NCBI GenBank assembly: GCA_019096065.1 | Contig: JAGUCH010000003.1 | Span: 5,766,001 to 5,830,000 of the forward strand | DNA from: Paracyclopina nana | Lineage: Eukaryota; Arthropoda; Copepoda; Cyclopoida; Cyclopettidae | Direction: 5' to 3' | DNA: 64,000 nt | Part shown: positions 29,673 through 39,052 of the stretch, piece by piece | Numbering within the stretch: position 1 is the stretch's first letter | How the letters are laid out: every line of letters starts with the position of its first letter | Made by a program: the position numbers and the translations under genes | Notes under the pieces: model-generated | Database searches by the model: none | The model's input: the letters and a program-made list of their open reading frames with translations, nothing else | Told to the model about the DNA's origin: nothing

Positions 29673-30888
29673 TCTTATCTTGTAAAAAGCGTGACGGAGT
29701 CACACTGAGTATTTCTTATCTCTTAGAGGTGCAACGGAGTCACACACAATATTCTGGTCTTAGTACACTACTGTGTGTACTAAATTCGGCAGTACCGAAT
29801 TAAAAGCTATACGCTGTTCAAAGCACAGGGAAGCTTGTCCTAATTACTACGCCGCGTCAAGTGACACAGAGAAAAAAGGTTGCAATTGCTAAGCTCGTTT
29901 ATTTATTTTTTGTCGAGGCTATGAGCGGCCAAGACAAAACACACACTCACACACGCACAGGTACACTCACTTATTGTATTATAAAGAAAGGTTTAAGGTT
30001 TAGCACTACTGGTGCTACAGGTGGTAGGGTTTTTCTTCTAAGTCTCTGAAACAAAGGTGCATCAACTTTTTACGCAAAAAAGGTATGCCACTTCGCCAAC
30101 CAGTGTCGACTCAGTGAATGAAGAATAAGTTTGCCCACTCCTCCTCGAGTTGCGGGCCGGCCAACCTTCCCTGTGCCCTCGGCAACTTGTCCAAGGTTAG
30201 CCAGTTTTTTGGGCCCCAAACACGCATTTTCCTTTGTGGCTCCCACTCTGGCTCCACGCGTGGCCTATTTGGGGTTCATTGACTCACAGCGGAGTCATGG
30301 ATTACATCATCTTCTTCCATCTGTGTGGCCAAACCCACGGACGAGACCCACTAGTGTCGCAACACTCTTGCGCTCACTCGCCCCATTATGGATAGGCAAC
30401 AGAGGCTCAGGTCGCAACCTGCACCTTGGCTGGCTTTCCGGCTGCCATGGCACCCATACTCCAAGCTATGCCATGCGGAGCCTGCACGCATGCATTCACC
30501 TCCGGGAAAGACAGTGTCATTGTTACTTTGTGTAGGCCCATCATCATAACAATGGTCCATGGAAGACATCATCAACGGGCTGGTGGTACGTCACGGCCTG
30601 TACCTTCTTGCACTCCCCGCGCGCCAGTTCCAACCCGCCAACGGCATCAATGCGCAATTTGGGTCTAAGGGAATCTAAAGCCTACGCACCACATAGGCCC
30701 AAATGCCATCGGAGTGACCCCCATCGGCTCGTCAGCCTTCGGGATTTTGTACTGTAGTAGACACACCCTGATCGCAATCAGCGTGCGGCCCAACCTGCGC
30801 CGCAGAGCAGGAATCCTGATCCACACCAAGACATTTTCCGGGACTTCATTGTTTTTTGGTCATCAAACCTTTAGGAGAGAGAGTGGCC
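29673..30888 (-). other. Leader (5' untranslated region) of inner element
   Basis: About 1.2 kb between the primer site and the gag start. No long minus-strand ORF. CGGAGTCACAC occurs twice near 29695 and 29735. Likely to hold packaging and splice-donor signals; none identified with certainty. Confidence 0.5.
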
Positions 30889-30910
30889 TTCAATCCCTCC
30901 GGGGCCTCCA
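30889..30910 (-). other. Primer-binding site of inner element
   Basis: Three bases inside the 5' LTR, minus strand TGGAGGCCCCGGAGGGATTG. Its complement TTCAATCCCTCCGGGGCCTCCA looks like a tRNA 3' end: T-loop TTCAATC, stem and terminal CCA. The end GGGCCTCCA is close to tRNA-Gln (GGGACCTCCA). The tRNA identity is tentative. Confidence 0.7.
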
Positions 30911-30913
30911 AAA

Positions 30914-31840
30914 TGGTGTGCGACGGTCACACCCTCTGAAGCCTAGGATGGTTAGCATCGGCTTCATGGTCGCGGTACCGTTCGCAGCCTCCGGGTGCTG
31001 GCCGGATGTCTACCCGCCTTGGACCCAAAGCCGCAGCCTCGGCGCTCCAACTCTGGCGAGATACATCACATGGCAAGCTTCAGTGCTGTAGACCAGTGAT
31101 TGGGCCTCCTACCCACGTCCTCAACGGCCTCAACAGCCTCAGACTAGGGTGCATAACTGCCCAGGAAACCTCTATACAAGTTATGGTCGAACAAAGTCAA
31201 ACAAGGTTGTCTTATTCACTCAGCTTTTAACACCACACAAATTAATGGCAGCAAATACAGAGAAATAAGTACTGCAGTAAATATTCTTGTGGCCATCTTC
31301 TTCATGCCTCAGCACACTTTGGAGAACTTTGTTGGGACAATAGCAGGGCAGAGCTCACTCAATGGGCCATGTGCACTTGGTCCATGTCTTGTTTCTCTGA
31401 AGTCCCCCATCGAACTCCCCGAGTCTTCTCCTTCTTCTCCACTCGATGCATTGCAGCAAGTTCCATCAGCTTCCATCTGCTTCTCTCCGTTATCATGCAG
31501 CTGCAGGTCCTCTCTATGTAGCAGCTAGCAACTCCTCCACACAATGGCTAGCAACTTCTCCACTTCAAGGTCAGGTGAATTGCCATAGGTAAGGCTCAAC
31601 GCATAGGTAGTAGCAGCAGCAGCAGCAGCAATCAGAGAGTTGGAGGAGATGAAAAGGTGTTTTTTAAGAAGGGAGGTTTTGTGATTTTGAGGTGGTGATG
31701 TAGCGGTGAATGGGCAACCTTCCGGACTTCTGGCGGCTCCACGGGCTCCACGGTTTCCACAGGTTCCACTGGAGGGGTCCAATCAAGTCCTATTCTGGTC
31801 GTAACGTGCACCAGAGACATGATGTACTTATTGCCCATCA
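30914..31840 (-). repeat. Inner element LTR (5' LTR)
   Basis: Second copy of the 927-bp LTR, seen as identical to 8277-9203. The TAAT duplication follows at 31841-31844. The outer env frame runs into it by chance. Confidence 0.92.
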
Positions 31841-31844
31841 TAAT

Positions 31845-33320
31845 CATACGGATGATAGAGCCTAGGATGATCTTGATGAGGCCCAGGATCACCAAACCTC
31901 CGGTCATGTAGCTCCAGTATTTGCCCACCTGGTCGACCATCATGTCGATGTCGTCCTCGGACCAGAGGGTGGTGGCCCCCGATCCGCGTGCGAAGCCGTT
32001 CCTTAGAACGTTGGACGTCAGAGTGGTGACCACAGCCTCGCGCGCGTGGTACAGCTGCAGGTAGAGGGCGTGCTCGGCCTGCTGCTGGGCGGAGTAGATA
32101 CCGCCTCCTAGGCCCCGACCAATCTCGTAGGGGCGTCCATGTTGTCGATCGGAGGTGGGGTCCAATTGCGATGGCGGCGTGCAGGAGTGGATGCTAGGAG
32201 TAGCGCACATCCAGTGTCCCTGGATCCTCCACTTCACAGGCGTGATGGCGTCGCAGGGTATGATGCTGGGCCGGTCCACCAAGATGAAGGAGAGGGGATC
32301 CGCGAACCGGGAATGGTTCCCGACCAACACGGGGATCTCCTGCGTGCAGTTAGGGAAGGCACGCGTCATGGCCTGCATCGGGTAGCAGCTGGTGATGTAG
32401 GCTACAGCCCCAGCCCGGGTGACCAAATGGCCGGGCCCGTGGGAGTCGAGCGTGGCGTAGGAGGACCCACCGCTGGCCATGTCCTGCAGCTTGGTGTGCA
32501 GGATGCTCCGCTCATTCTTGCAGATGAGGTCCTGCAGGAATTTGAACCGGTCGTCGAGATGCAGGGCGTGCTCGGCGTGCAGGAAAGCCAGTTGGGTCTG
32601 CACGTGAGCGTGGTGGACCTCTTCCGTCAGGTGGGTTGACGCGGCAATGGGAGCTTCGCCTGGGCGGAGAAGGACGACTGCAAAGTCCCTCAGCTGAGTC
32701 CGGAAGACCCGCCGCTGGCAGGTCGACTGGACCCCCTTAAGGACGAATCCTGCGTACCTGGATTCCTCCTCGCGGGCAATCAGGTGGAGTTCTGGTGCGG
32801 GTATAGTGAAGCGGGCCCTTGATAGACCTCAGAGGTCTCTTCCATGCAGGTGGTGTCATGAGCTTCCCATACCATGGTGCCTTCGAGCGTGTCGTGGACG
32901 ATCTTGTCCCGGTAATTGGCCACGATGTGATTGTCGAACACCACTCGTCCAGAGCTGGTGTGTAGTTTTCCATAAACAGCGGTGACAAGGGCGTCGATCC
33001 GGGTCTGCTCGTAAGAGCGGTGATACATGACACCGTTGTGGCTGAATGACATGGTCCTGCATTGGTGGTCTCCGTCAAGGCCTCCTCGTGAGAAGTAAGC
33101 CAGGTTGGCGGGCACGTTGAGGGTCACATTCACCCGTTGGCCCTCGACGATCAGGTAGCCCCGTTCCACTGCCCTGCAGGCCTGGGGCGACACGGTATAG
33201 GGCTGGTGGTAAGCAATGATCTGAGTCCCGTAGCTGACGCTGTCGAATCCACATCTGGTCACTTCGCGGGTCAGGGTCACGTGGCAACGGTGGGCGGCGA
33301 CGGGTTTGCGCTCGTGCATA
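31845..33320 (-). pseudogene. Outer element env, main part, frameshifted
   Basis: Remnant of an envelope-type gene. Its start is lost: the 5' side joins directly to truncated RT at about 33316-33322. The first open stretch (to 32780) has an ectodomain with paired cysteines and ends in a stop; the continuing frame (from about 32790 leftwards) is offset, so one indel lies near 32.78-32.83 kb. The second stretch has a membrane-proximal ectodomain and a hydrophobic helix (MTGGLVILGLIKIILGSII) right beside the insertion site of the inner element. The remaining C-terminus is at 7737-8276. The glycoprotein class was not recognised. Confidence 0.65.
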
Positions 33321-34756
33321 GGTGGAGTTGTTGGCGGCGAAGGCCGTTTTGGGCACATCCTCAGCCCGCACGGGGACGTGGTGGAACGCCCCCGTGGTAT
33401 CCAAGGTGGAGAATACCTGCGAGTGGGCCAGCCGATTGAGGTTGTCCCGGATGTCGCCGATGGGATGCATGTCGACAATGGTCACCTTGTTGAGAACGCG
33501 ATAGTCAACGCACCACCTGGTCTTCCCGTTCTTCTTAGTGACCGGGACCAGGGGTGCGCACCAAGGTGACTGTATAGGGACAATGATGCCTTCCTTGAGC
33601 CACTTCTGGACTTGCTCTTCTAGTGACGTCTGCAGGTGCGGGTTGACAGGCCTCCGCCGGATGTTGATGGGCCGGGTACCCGGGACGACATCGATGCGGT
33701 GCTCGGCCAGGTCAGTCTGGCCCGAGGACCCATCGAGGCTGAAGGTGTCCTGGTATTGCAGTAGCAGTGCCAAGGTGCGGGCTTTCAGTTGAGGGGTGTT
33801 CAGAAGGGCATTGTCCTCTAGCCCGAACTCTTGAATGAAGGTTTGAGCCATTTCCGCTGTGTACGGGCTCTGGGCCTTAGTCTGGGCCCCCTCAAGCTTG
33901 GCCACGTAGCTGCCGGCTGCCAGTTTGGCCAAGGTTGGTACCCGTCTCAAACTCTCCACCTGTCCGTACCTGGTGTTGTGACGGATGATGAGGGGCTCAG
34001 CAGTGGTGTTGATGACCCCGACGAAGCAATTGCCTTTCTCGTCGGGCCGGATGAGGGCCCGCTGCCATGGGTGGAGCTCTGTGGCTTCCATAAAGTCCCC
34101 TGATCCCTCGATGATTCCATCTACGTGTGGCGATCGGTGCCAAGTAGGGATCTTCGCAGGGATGGCGCAACAGGACATTGGGGCTACTGTTGCTTCGCCC
34201 CGCACGTAAACTGCATGGACATCGATTGCGCGATTATCGTTTTTGTCTAGTGTCCCCCCTGCCAACTTTATCATTTGTCCTCGAATGCGCAAGGAGTTGG
34301 CACTATGAAGCTGATCTATATTATGAGCTTTCATGAAGGGCCCCGACAGGTTGATGTCCATGGTCAAATTGGCTATAACGGCGGGTTGGAATTTGAAAGT
34401 TTGCGGGTACGTACCAATGTGGAGCATAAGAGTTTTGGGTACTTCGCCCAATATCTCCAGCGATTGGTTTTGGACAGCCGTGTTGACGGTTTCCCCGGTC
34501 AAAGGCGAAAGTTGGGTTTTGGAGAACCCCAGCTTTGCAGCAAGTGTGGAGGAGATGACAGACCTCCACGTGTTCCCACTATCAATGAGGGCTCTTGCCT
34601 TTACGTTGTTAATTCGGATTGGAACTTCGGACACATAAGATTTGTTTATTTTGGAAATATGGGCGAGGAATGATTTGGCTTTGGCAGCCGTGAAGGTGTT
34701 TGGCGAGGTGATGGAGGGTTCAGTTGACGGCCGGTCCCTTAGGACTGGCTGGCTCC
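33318..34756 (-). pseudogene. pol: Outer element pol: protease and truncated RT
   Basis: Entered from gag by a -1 frameshift. Aspartic protease with ALIDSGNTW near its start, a linker, then Ty3/Gypsy RT: PINIRRRPVNPHLQ, EEGIIVP-type string (KEGIIVPIQSPWCAPLVPV), CVDYRVLNKVT and STLDTTGAFHHVPV. The sequence stops matching RT after KTAFAANN, before the YxDD box, and passes into env sequence. The RT core C-terminal half, RNase H and integrase are all missing: an internal deletion. The ORF continuing to 33075 is out-of-frame env. Confidence 0.85.
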
Positions 34757-35671
34757 GTTTTTTGGCGCCTCCCAGGTGTAGGCGTCCACAGAGGTGTTGG
34801 CCACGTGCGCGATGGCCGCGTTGCGGTATTTGTTATATTCTTGCGGCGAAACGGGCGGCGCTGTTGAGTACGACCCGTCACTGCCTCGGCCGCGGCCTCC
34901 ACGTCCTCGGCCCCGGAAGCCCCCTCGACCTCGTTGGGCGGGTTGACGGTTGTTGGTGCATTGCGCCTTGAGATGGCCGTAGCCACCACAGCCATAGCAT
35001 CTCATATTGGCTCGGTCGCCCAGGGCCGCGATGATCCTGGCCACGTCGGGTTGATCCTGAGGGGCGCCCTGGGTCATTTGCATGATGCCCGCTTGTCCCA
35101 GAGGGTTGGCTTTACCACCGGCCAACCCGACCAGACATTCCTTAGAGGACGCATTAGCGGCAGCCTCTGCCAGGGTGTTGTACTTGCTGGCAATCACCAG
35201 CCAACGTGTCTGGGGGTCCCGTAGATGGATGGTGAACTTCCTTATGATCTCGGGGTCCCGTTCGACTTGGGTGCATCGCGCCGCATCGTTTGCGAAAGCC
35301 CTCAGGTAGAGTGACTTGAGGCGGGCCGCCCATGTCATGACGGATTCGTGCAGGTCCTGGGCGGCGGTATCGTAAGCTACCCTGGCAGCCTCTTGGGCTG
35401 ACTCGTCCACGAAGGCCCGCTCGAGGTCGTCGAGATAGTGTCGGAACGTGTAGGTATCGTCGTCGGGTTTCTTGTCAATGGAGTTGATCATCTCCAGTGC
35501 AAGGCCTATGATGGATGACTTGATCAGGGTCTTCTTGACACGCTCAGGCTCCGCCGAGGTGTCAAATTGGCACTCTACGTGCATGCGCCACTGCTGGAAG
35601 GATCGGCTGTCCGTCTCACGGAGCAGTTGGAGTTGCTGGGGTCGACGCTGGATGGCAGCGTTCGCCCTCAT
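34739..35671 (-). CDS. gag: Outer element Gag with CCHC knuckle
   Basis: Intact 310-aa ORF. A helical capsid-like region (SFQQWRMHVECQF, TWAARLKSLYLRAF, LRDPQTRWLVIASKY) precedes one retroviral zinc knuckle CYGCGGYGHLKAQC (CX2CX4HX4C) at about residue 226 and an RGRGRGG-rich nucleic-acid-binding tail. It is the only main ORF of the outer element that remains whole. It overlaps pol at the frameshift site. No in-frame ATG was found upstream before a stop, so 35671 is chosen as start. Confidence 0.85.
   Translation of the reverse strand: MRANAAIQRRPQQLQLLRETDSRSFQQWRMHVECQFDTSAEPERVKKTLIKSSIIGLALEMINSIDKKPDDDTYTFRHYLDDLERAFVDESAQEAARVAYDTAAQDLHESVMTWAARLKSLYLRAFANDAARCTQVERDPEIIRKFTIHLRDPQTRWLVIASKYNTLAEAAANASSKECLVGLAGGKANPLGQAGIMQMTQGAPQDQPDVARIIAALGDRANMRCYGCGGYGHLKAQCTNNRQPAQRGRGGFRGRGRGGRGRGSDGSYSTAPPVSPQEYNKYRNAAIAHVANTSVDAYTWEAPKNGASQS
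34757..34763 (-). promoter_or_regulatory. -1 ribosomal frameshift heptamer A AAA AAC
   Basis: On the minus strand the gag codons CCA AAA AAC place A AAA AAC exactly in the X XXY YYZ register, six codons before the gag stop. The -1 frame is open from here into protease. A downstream structure was not computed. Confidence 0.7.
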
Positions 35672-36544
35672 TTGGCGGTTGACCTCTTGGGCTACCGCAG
35701 CAGCTATATCGTGGGCTGATGGCTGGGACTATATATGGGGGAGAAGAGTAAGCTACGGTTGCGACGAGAGTGTGACTAAGTTATAATTACCATGGTGGTT
35801 TAGTTTTGATTGCAAGTGTGTTGCTAGTACTGTTATCCGGGGGAAAGCTCGAAAGGAACTGATAGCTATTCCCCACCAGCGTGGCTTTATATATCCGCCA
35901 CCGCGCTCGCAGGATCTGCTGCAAAGGGGTGGCATGACATTGATTAATATTATTTGCTGACCACCAAAATGCCACGCCGGTGTCACATTTCTCGTCAATC
36001 TGTTTATTTGAACAATGATTGTCACATGGTGACCGCTTGTAACAGCTCGCAGCTGTTGACCAGATTGCCGGGTCATTTGGTCACCACGTGATCAGCTTAC
36101 TCTTTCTGCTCAACCCCTTTTATTTGCACATTTTTGTGGGGTGGCCGGCTCCAGCATTCACTGGAATCAAAATAGCTTGCTACTGGTGTTAGCAGTCCCG
36201 GCCATTCGACCATTGTCCCCCCACATCAATTGCTTTTTGATTGTTATTTAATCACCTGCAGCTGCAACCTTTGCAGAGTGATTTCTGTCCCCTTTTTAGT
36301 TGCTCTGGTCTGAGCTCTTATTACTTTCTTGCCATCAGCACCGTTTATAGTCAACTGCCTTTTTATGCTTTAGCATTACAATCTCTTTTTAATCTCCATA
36401 TTGTGGCTTGTACGTAGGTTCATATGTGGCAGTTGACTTTCGAGCATTGAGCAGCACATTATTTAATTTTCCCTTTTATTGTACTGTATACTTAGCACTT
36501 AGTTTCCGGCAGGATGTACTTAGTAGTGGTGTGATGAAATCACA
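35672..36544 (-). other. Leader of outer element
   Basis: About 0.9 kb between the primer site and the gag start. No gene is supported. Confidence 0.5.
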
Positions 36545-36563
36545 GGTCCAACGACCCGCGCCA
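36545..36563 (-). other. Primer-binding site of outer element
   Basis: Minus-strand TGGCGCGGGTCGTTGGACC starts two bases inside the 5' LTR, as expected for a tRNA primer site beginning TGG. The tRNA was not identified. Confidence 0.55.
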
Positions 36564-36565
36564 TC

Positions 36566-36810
36566 TGTAGTAGGTCGAGATATACAACTGTGACTTATCA
36601 AGCCACTACTCGGATCTAGGCTACGTCTAGCGGGGACGGGCCTGGAAGGCTAGCAGAGGTCAATCTTGGGCCGTAGACAACATGTGTCAATACGGTGAAT
36701 TTATTTCCTTTACTGATGATCACACTATACTACTCGTTATACTACCGCGCGCCCGAGGCGAGCGCGCGCAGCGAGCGGTCGACCCGTAGGCCGACACGCT
36801 CCCTGCTACA
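36566..36810 (-). repeat. Outer element LTR (5' LTR)
   Basis: 245-bp LTR, TGTAG/CTACA ends, about 98% identical to 7472-7718 (four substitutions and a 2-bp indel by eye). Followed by target copy ACTT at 36811-36814. Confidence 0.9.
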
Positions 36811-36814
36811 ACTT

Positions 36815-37437
36815 GGACTGCTAACTTTAAATAAAGCGCTTGCAACTCAATATCAGGACCAATATCGTAATAAGCGATCAATGCGTACCCAAGTTTTTCG
36901 CTAAAATTATTGTTAGGACAATTTGTTTGCGTAAGCAAGGTGTGTTTGCCCATTCTCTCGTAAATAATATTTACTACACGTGTCCCTCAATTATTATGGT
37001 ATCTCATGTCCAAATCTTCAAAGTGAAAGTACCTTTGTTCTAACACTAAGCAAGCGTTCGTACCCAGTGTAATTTATGCCTACGTAGATTTTAGGCCTCA
37101 TTGTAATCAAATCAAACATCAATGGCTCGCATTAACTTCAATTGGAAAAATGCAAATTTGCTTGAAAATATAGTATTCGGTCCTTTTATGAAGATGGGTA
37201 GCAAATATGATGGAAAACTGGTCTCTGAATCTTCACTTTACAGTTTTGTCGGCTTCCTACCTTTAGGCCAGTTAGAGGAGACGCAATGGGCTCGTCTACT
37301 ACGATATGACCTGACTATGTAAGTAATGAATTTCTCTTTTCTTTCAGAGTCACTGCCAGCGATTCCTATGCATGCACGCGCCTAGAAAATTCAGTTAGTG
37401 CCTGGCTTCCCAGAAAACCAGATTCTCTTTACTCAAA
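36815..37437. other. Intergenic, 5' flank of Thr-rich gene
   Basis: No gene supported. A 66-codon plus ORF at 37122-37322 ends beside a GTAAGT; it has no recognisable features and may be part of a 5' UTR or chance. Confidence 0.35.
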
Positions 37438-38555
37438 ATGCACATTGAAAGAAAAATTCTGTTGCTGCTCCTCGGACTCACGATCTCTGGTTCGCAATAA
37501 TGAATTTAGCCGCGATTCCTGCATAATTATTACCTTTATCCTTATATATAGGAGCAATTGCTAGACCTCAAGAATCGGACGAGATTTCTCAATCAAATGC
37601 GGACAGATCGACTCCGTTGGACAAAAATGTCAAAGATCAGTCAAAAATTGTCAATCACATCAAAGAACTCATCAACAATGTCGTGGCCGAGGGAGATCAG
37701 GATGTGAAAATAGGGGAGCTGCAGGGGCTGGAGGACTTTAATATGGTGATTCAACAGGAGGAAGAAGACACCACAATTATGCCACGTACAACTACTACCA
37801 CTACAACCACCACTACTACCACCACAACTACCACCACCACCACAACTACCACCACCACAACAACTACCACCACCACAACAACAACTACAACAACAACCAC
37901 TGAAGCCCCTCAAACTCAGGCTCCTGACTTCTTGTCAAGAATTGTTAACGGAATTTCAAACTTTTTAAGCGGTGGAAGTCCTCTCTTTGGATCCATTCCA
38001 ATTGGCAGGAAACGCAGAGAGTCTGATGACATAACTGAAAACCTCAGGGCTTTAAAGGAGAAGTTGATTCGATCAGGTCGCAACGAAGATGAGACCGAAA
38101 TGATCAACAAGGCTGTCAATGAAGCCATTGATGAAATCATGGCAAGACCCGACGCCGAAAACACAGTCATGGACTTGGACAAAATCAAGGAGGAGATTTT
38201 TTTAGAGCTGGCGACTCGCCTTGAAAACGAGCAAAGTCGCATTCAAAGCCAGGCGGCAGCTCAATCAGCAGCCGTGACAACCTCTACTTCAACCACAACG
38301 ACGACGACTGCTGCTCCAGATGATCAAAGTCCCATCAAAGAGGCCACTTTGCTCAACTTCATCACCGATCAAGGACCCGGTGCTTTGGGAGTAGGATTTG
38401 CCTCATTCACCTACGCAGCCATGGCTGCCTTGCCCTATTGGCTACCCGCATTAGCAGCCGGTAAAAAGCGAAGGCGAAGGAGCCCCGACGACGCACGTGT
38501 AAATTACAACGATGATCATATCGTAAAATTTTTGCAAACCGCAGGCAGATCGTAA
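37438..38555 (+). CDS. Secreted Thr-rich precursor-like protein with basic cleavage sites
   Basis: Two exons, 37438-37489 and 37552-38555 (62-bp intron, GT...TATAG), giving 351 aa. Signal peptide MHIERKILLLLLGLTISGAIA. The second exon encodes an acidic helical segment, then a run of more than 40 Thr from ACN codons (37788-37905), a central domain flanked by the dibasic site GRKRRES, a helical Glu/Lys-rich domain, a second short Thr/Ser run and a Gly/Ala-rich hydrophobic stretch (LGVGFASFTYAAMAALPYWLPALAA) followed by KKRRRRSPDD. Furin-type sites suggest a processed precursor. The Thr run may be an O-glycosylated linker. No family recognised; the final hydrophobic stretch could also be a membrane segment. 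Confidence 0.7.
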
Positions 38556-38723
38556 AAAGTTTTGAAATACAGTAAATTACACGAGAACGTAATTAGGATA
38601 GAGCTTCAGGGATGGTCGGTAAAGAAATTGGGAAACAACTTTCCAATTTTTTGGCGGTCCGCTTTCAATCTGGTTAGAACCAGCTTAACGTGGAAAAAGT
38701 TTGATCGATGATGGTGTATAGTT

Positions 38724-39032
38724 ATGGCTACTACTACTGCGACGGAAAAAGCAAAGAAATCAAAAGGAGGAGCGACTAGCGGTGGTGAAAAGAGTGAAAA
38801 GAGCTTGGGAGGGAAAAAGGCAAAGGCTGCCAAAGGTGCTGGTGATCGGTTCGACGATGCGTCAGGAGCAAAATCAAGGAATGTGAATATCCTTGATGAG
38901 GCAGCTATGGAGAACGCCTACAACATCTGTCATAACGTACAAGACCTGCTCTTCTTCAGAGGCTTCTTTTGGGAGGGCGACAGCAAAAAGGGCAAGGGCA
39001 AAGGCAGAAAGAAAAAAGGAAAATCAAAATAG
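38724..39032 (+). CDS. Smkr1: Small lysine-rich protein 1 (SMKR1) homologue
   Basis: 102-aa protein. The N-terminal half is Lys/Ser/Gly-rich and low in complexity. The conserved core NILDEAAMENAYNICHNVQDLLFFRGFFW, followed by a KGKGRKKKGKSK tail, matches the core and basic tail of vertebrate SMKR1 (DILSPAAMLN...HNV..LHLRGFHW). The function of SMKR1 is poorly known. Single exon, between the Thr-rich secreted gene and the KIF20 gene, whose stop lies 20 bp beyond. Confidence 0.8.
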   Translation: MATTTATEKAKKSKGGATSGGEKSEKSLGGKKAKAAKGAGDRFDDASGAKSRNVNILDEAAMENAYNICHNVQDLLFFRGFFWEGDSKKGKGKGRKKKGKSK

Positions 39033-39052
39033 GAATATATATGTATTGCCAG

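Larger units (their letters stand above)
8277..31840 (-). mobile_element. Inner giant LTR retroelement / endogenous retrovirus-like, 23.6 kb
   Basis: The element is defined by two 927-bp LTRs (8277-9203 and 30914-31840) with TGGTG/CATCA ends, a TAAT target duplication (8273-8276 and 31841-31844), a tRNA-like primer site next to the right LTR and a polypurine tract next to the left LTR. It therefore runs right to left. Order on the minus strand: 5' LTR, 1.2-kb leader, gag, protease ORF, RT-RH-IN, an ORF split by one stop, about 3.7 kb of non-coding DNA, an antisense gene block (plus strand), an orphan 458-aa ORF, an env-like glycoprotein and the 3' LTR. LTRs look identical by eye and the large ORFs are intact, which points to a young insertion. 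It is far longer than usual Gypsy or BEL elements (5-10 kb). Confidence 0.9.
7472..36810 (-). mobile_element. Outer Ty3/Gypsy-like env-bearing LTR element, interrupted
   Basis: A minus-strand LTR retroelement bounded by LTRs at 36566-36810 (5') and 7472-7718 (3'). The LTR termini are TGTAG/CTACA and the flanking target duplication is ACTT. Inside, reading leftwards: primer site, gag, a -1 frameshift site, protease, a truncated RT, env and a weak polypurine stretch (GTGGGGTGA) next to the 3' LTR. About 5.8 kb is its own DNA; the rest is the inner element inserted in env. It lacks the RT C-terminal part, RNase H and integrase, and env carries a frameshift, so it cannot be autonomous. The two LTRs differ by about four substitutions and one 2-bp indel, so the insertion is fairly recent but older than the inner one. 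Confidence 0.9.

Noticed and set aside
30131-30668. Plus ORFs in the inner element leader
   Set aside because: Low-complexity Pro/Thr/His readings opposite a 5' leader; no domain seen.
31632-31840. Outer env frame running on into the inner LTR
   Set aside because: Chance read-through across the insertion border; the true continuation lies at 7737-8276 beyond the TAAT duplication.
7737-36565. CRISPR array, rRNA or tRNA genes anywhere in the window
   Set aside because: No regular direct repeats with unique spacers and no rRNA core motifs. The only tRNA-like sequence is the primer site, which lacks the rest of a tRNA.
37122-37322. 66-aa plus ORF upstream of the Thr-rich gene
   Set aside because: No family; the only splice onwards would need a 29-bp intron, shorter than any other here.
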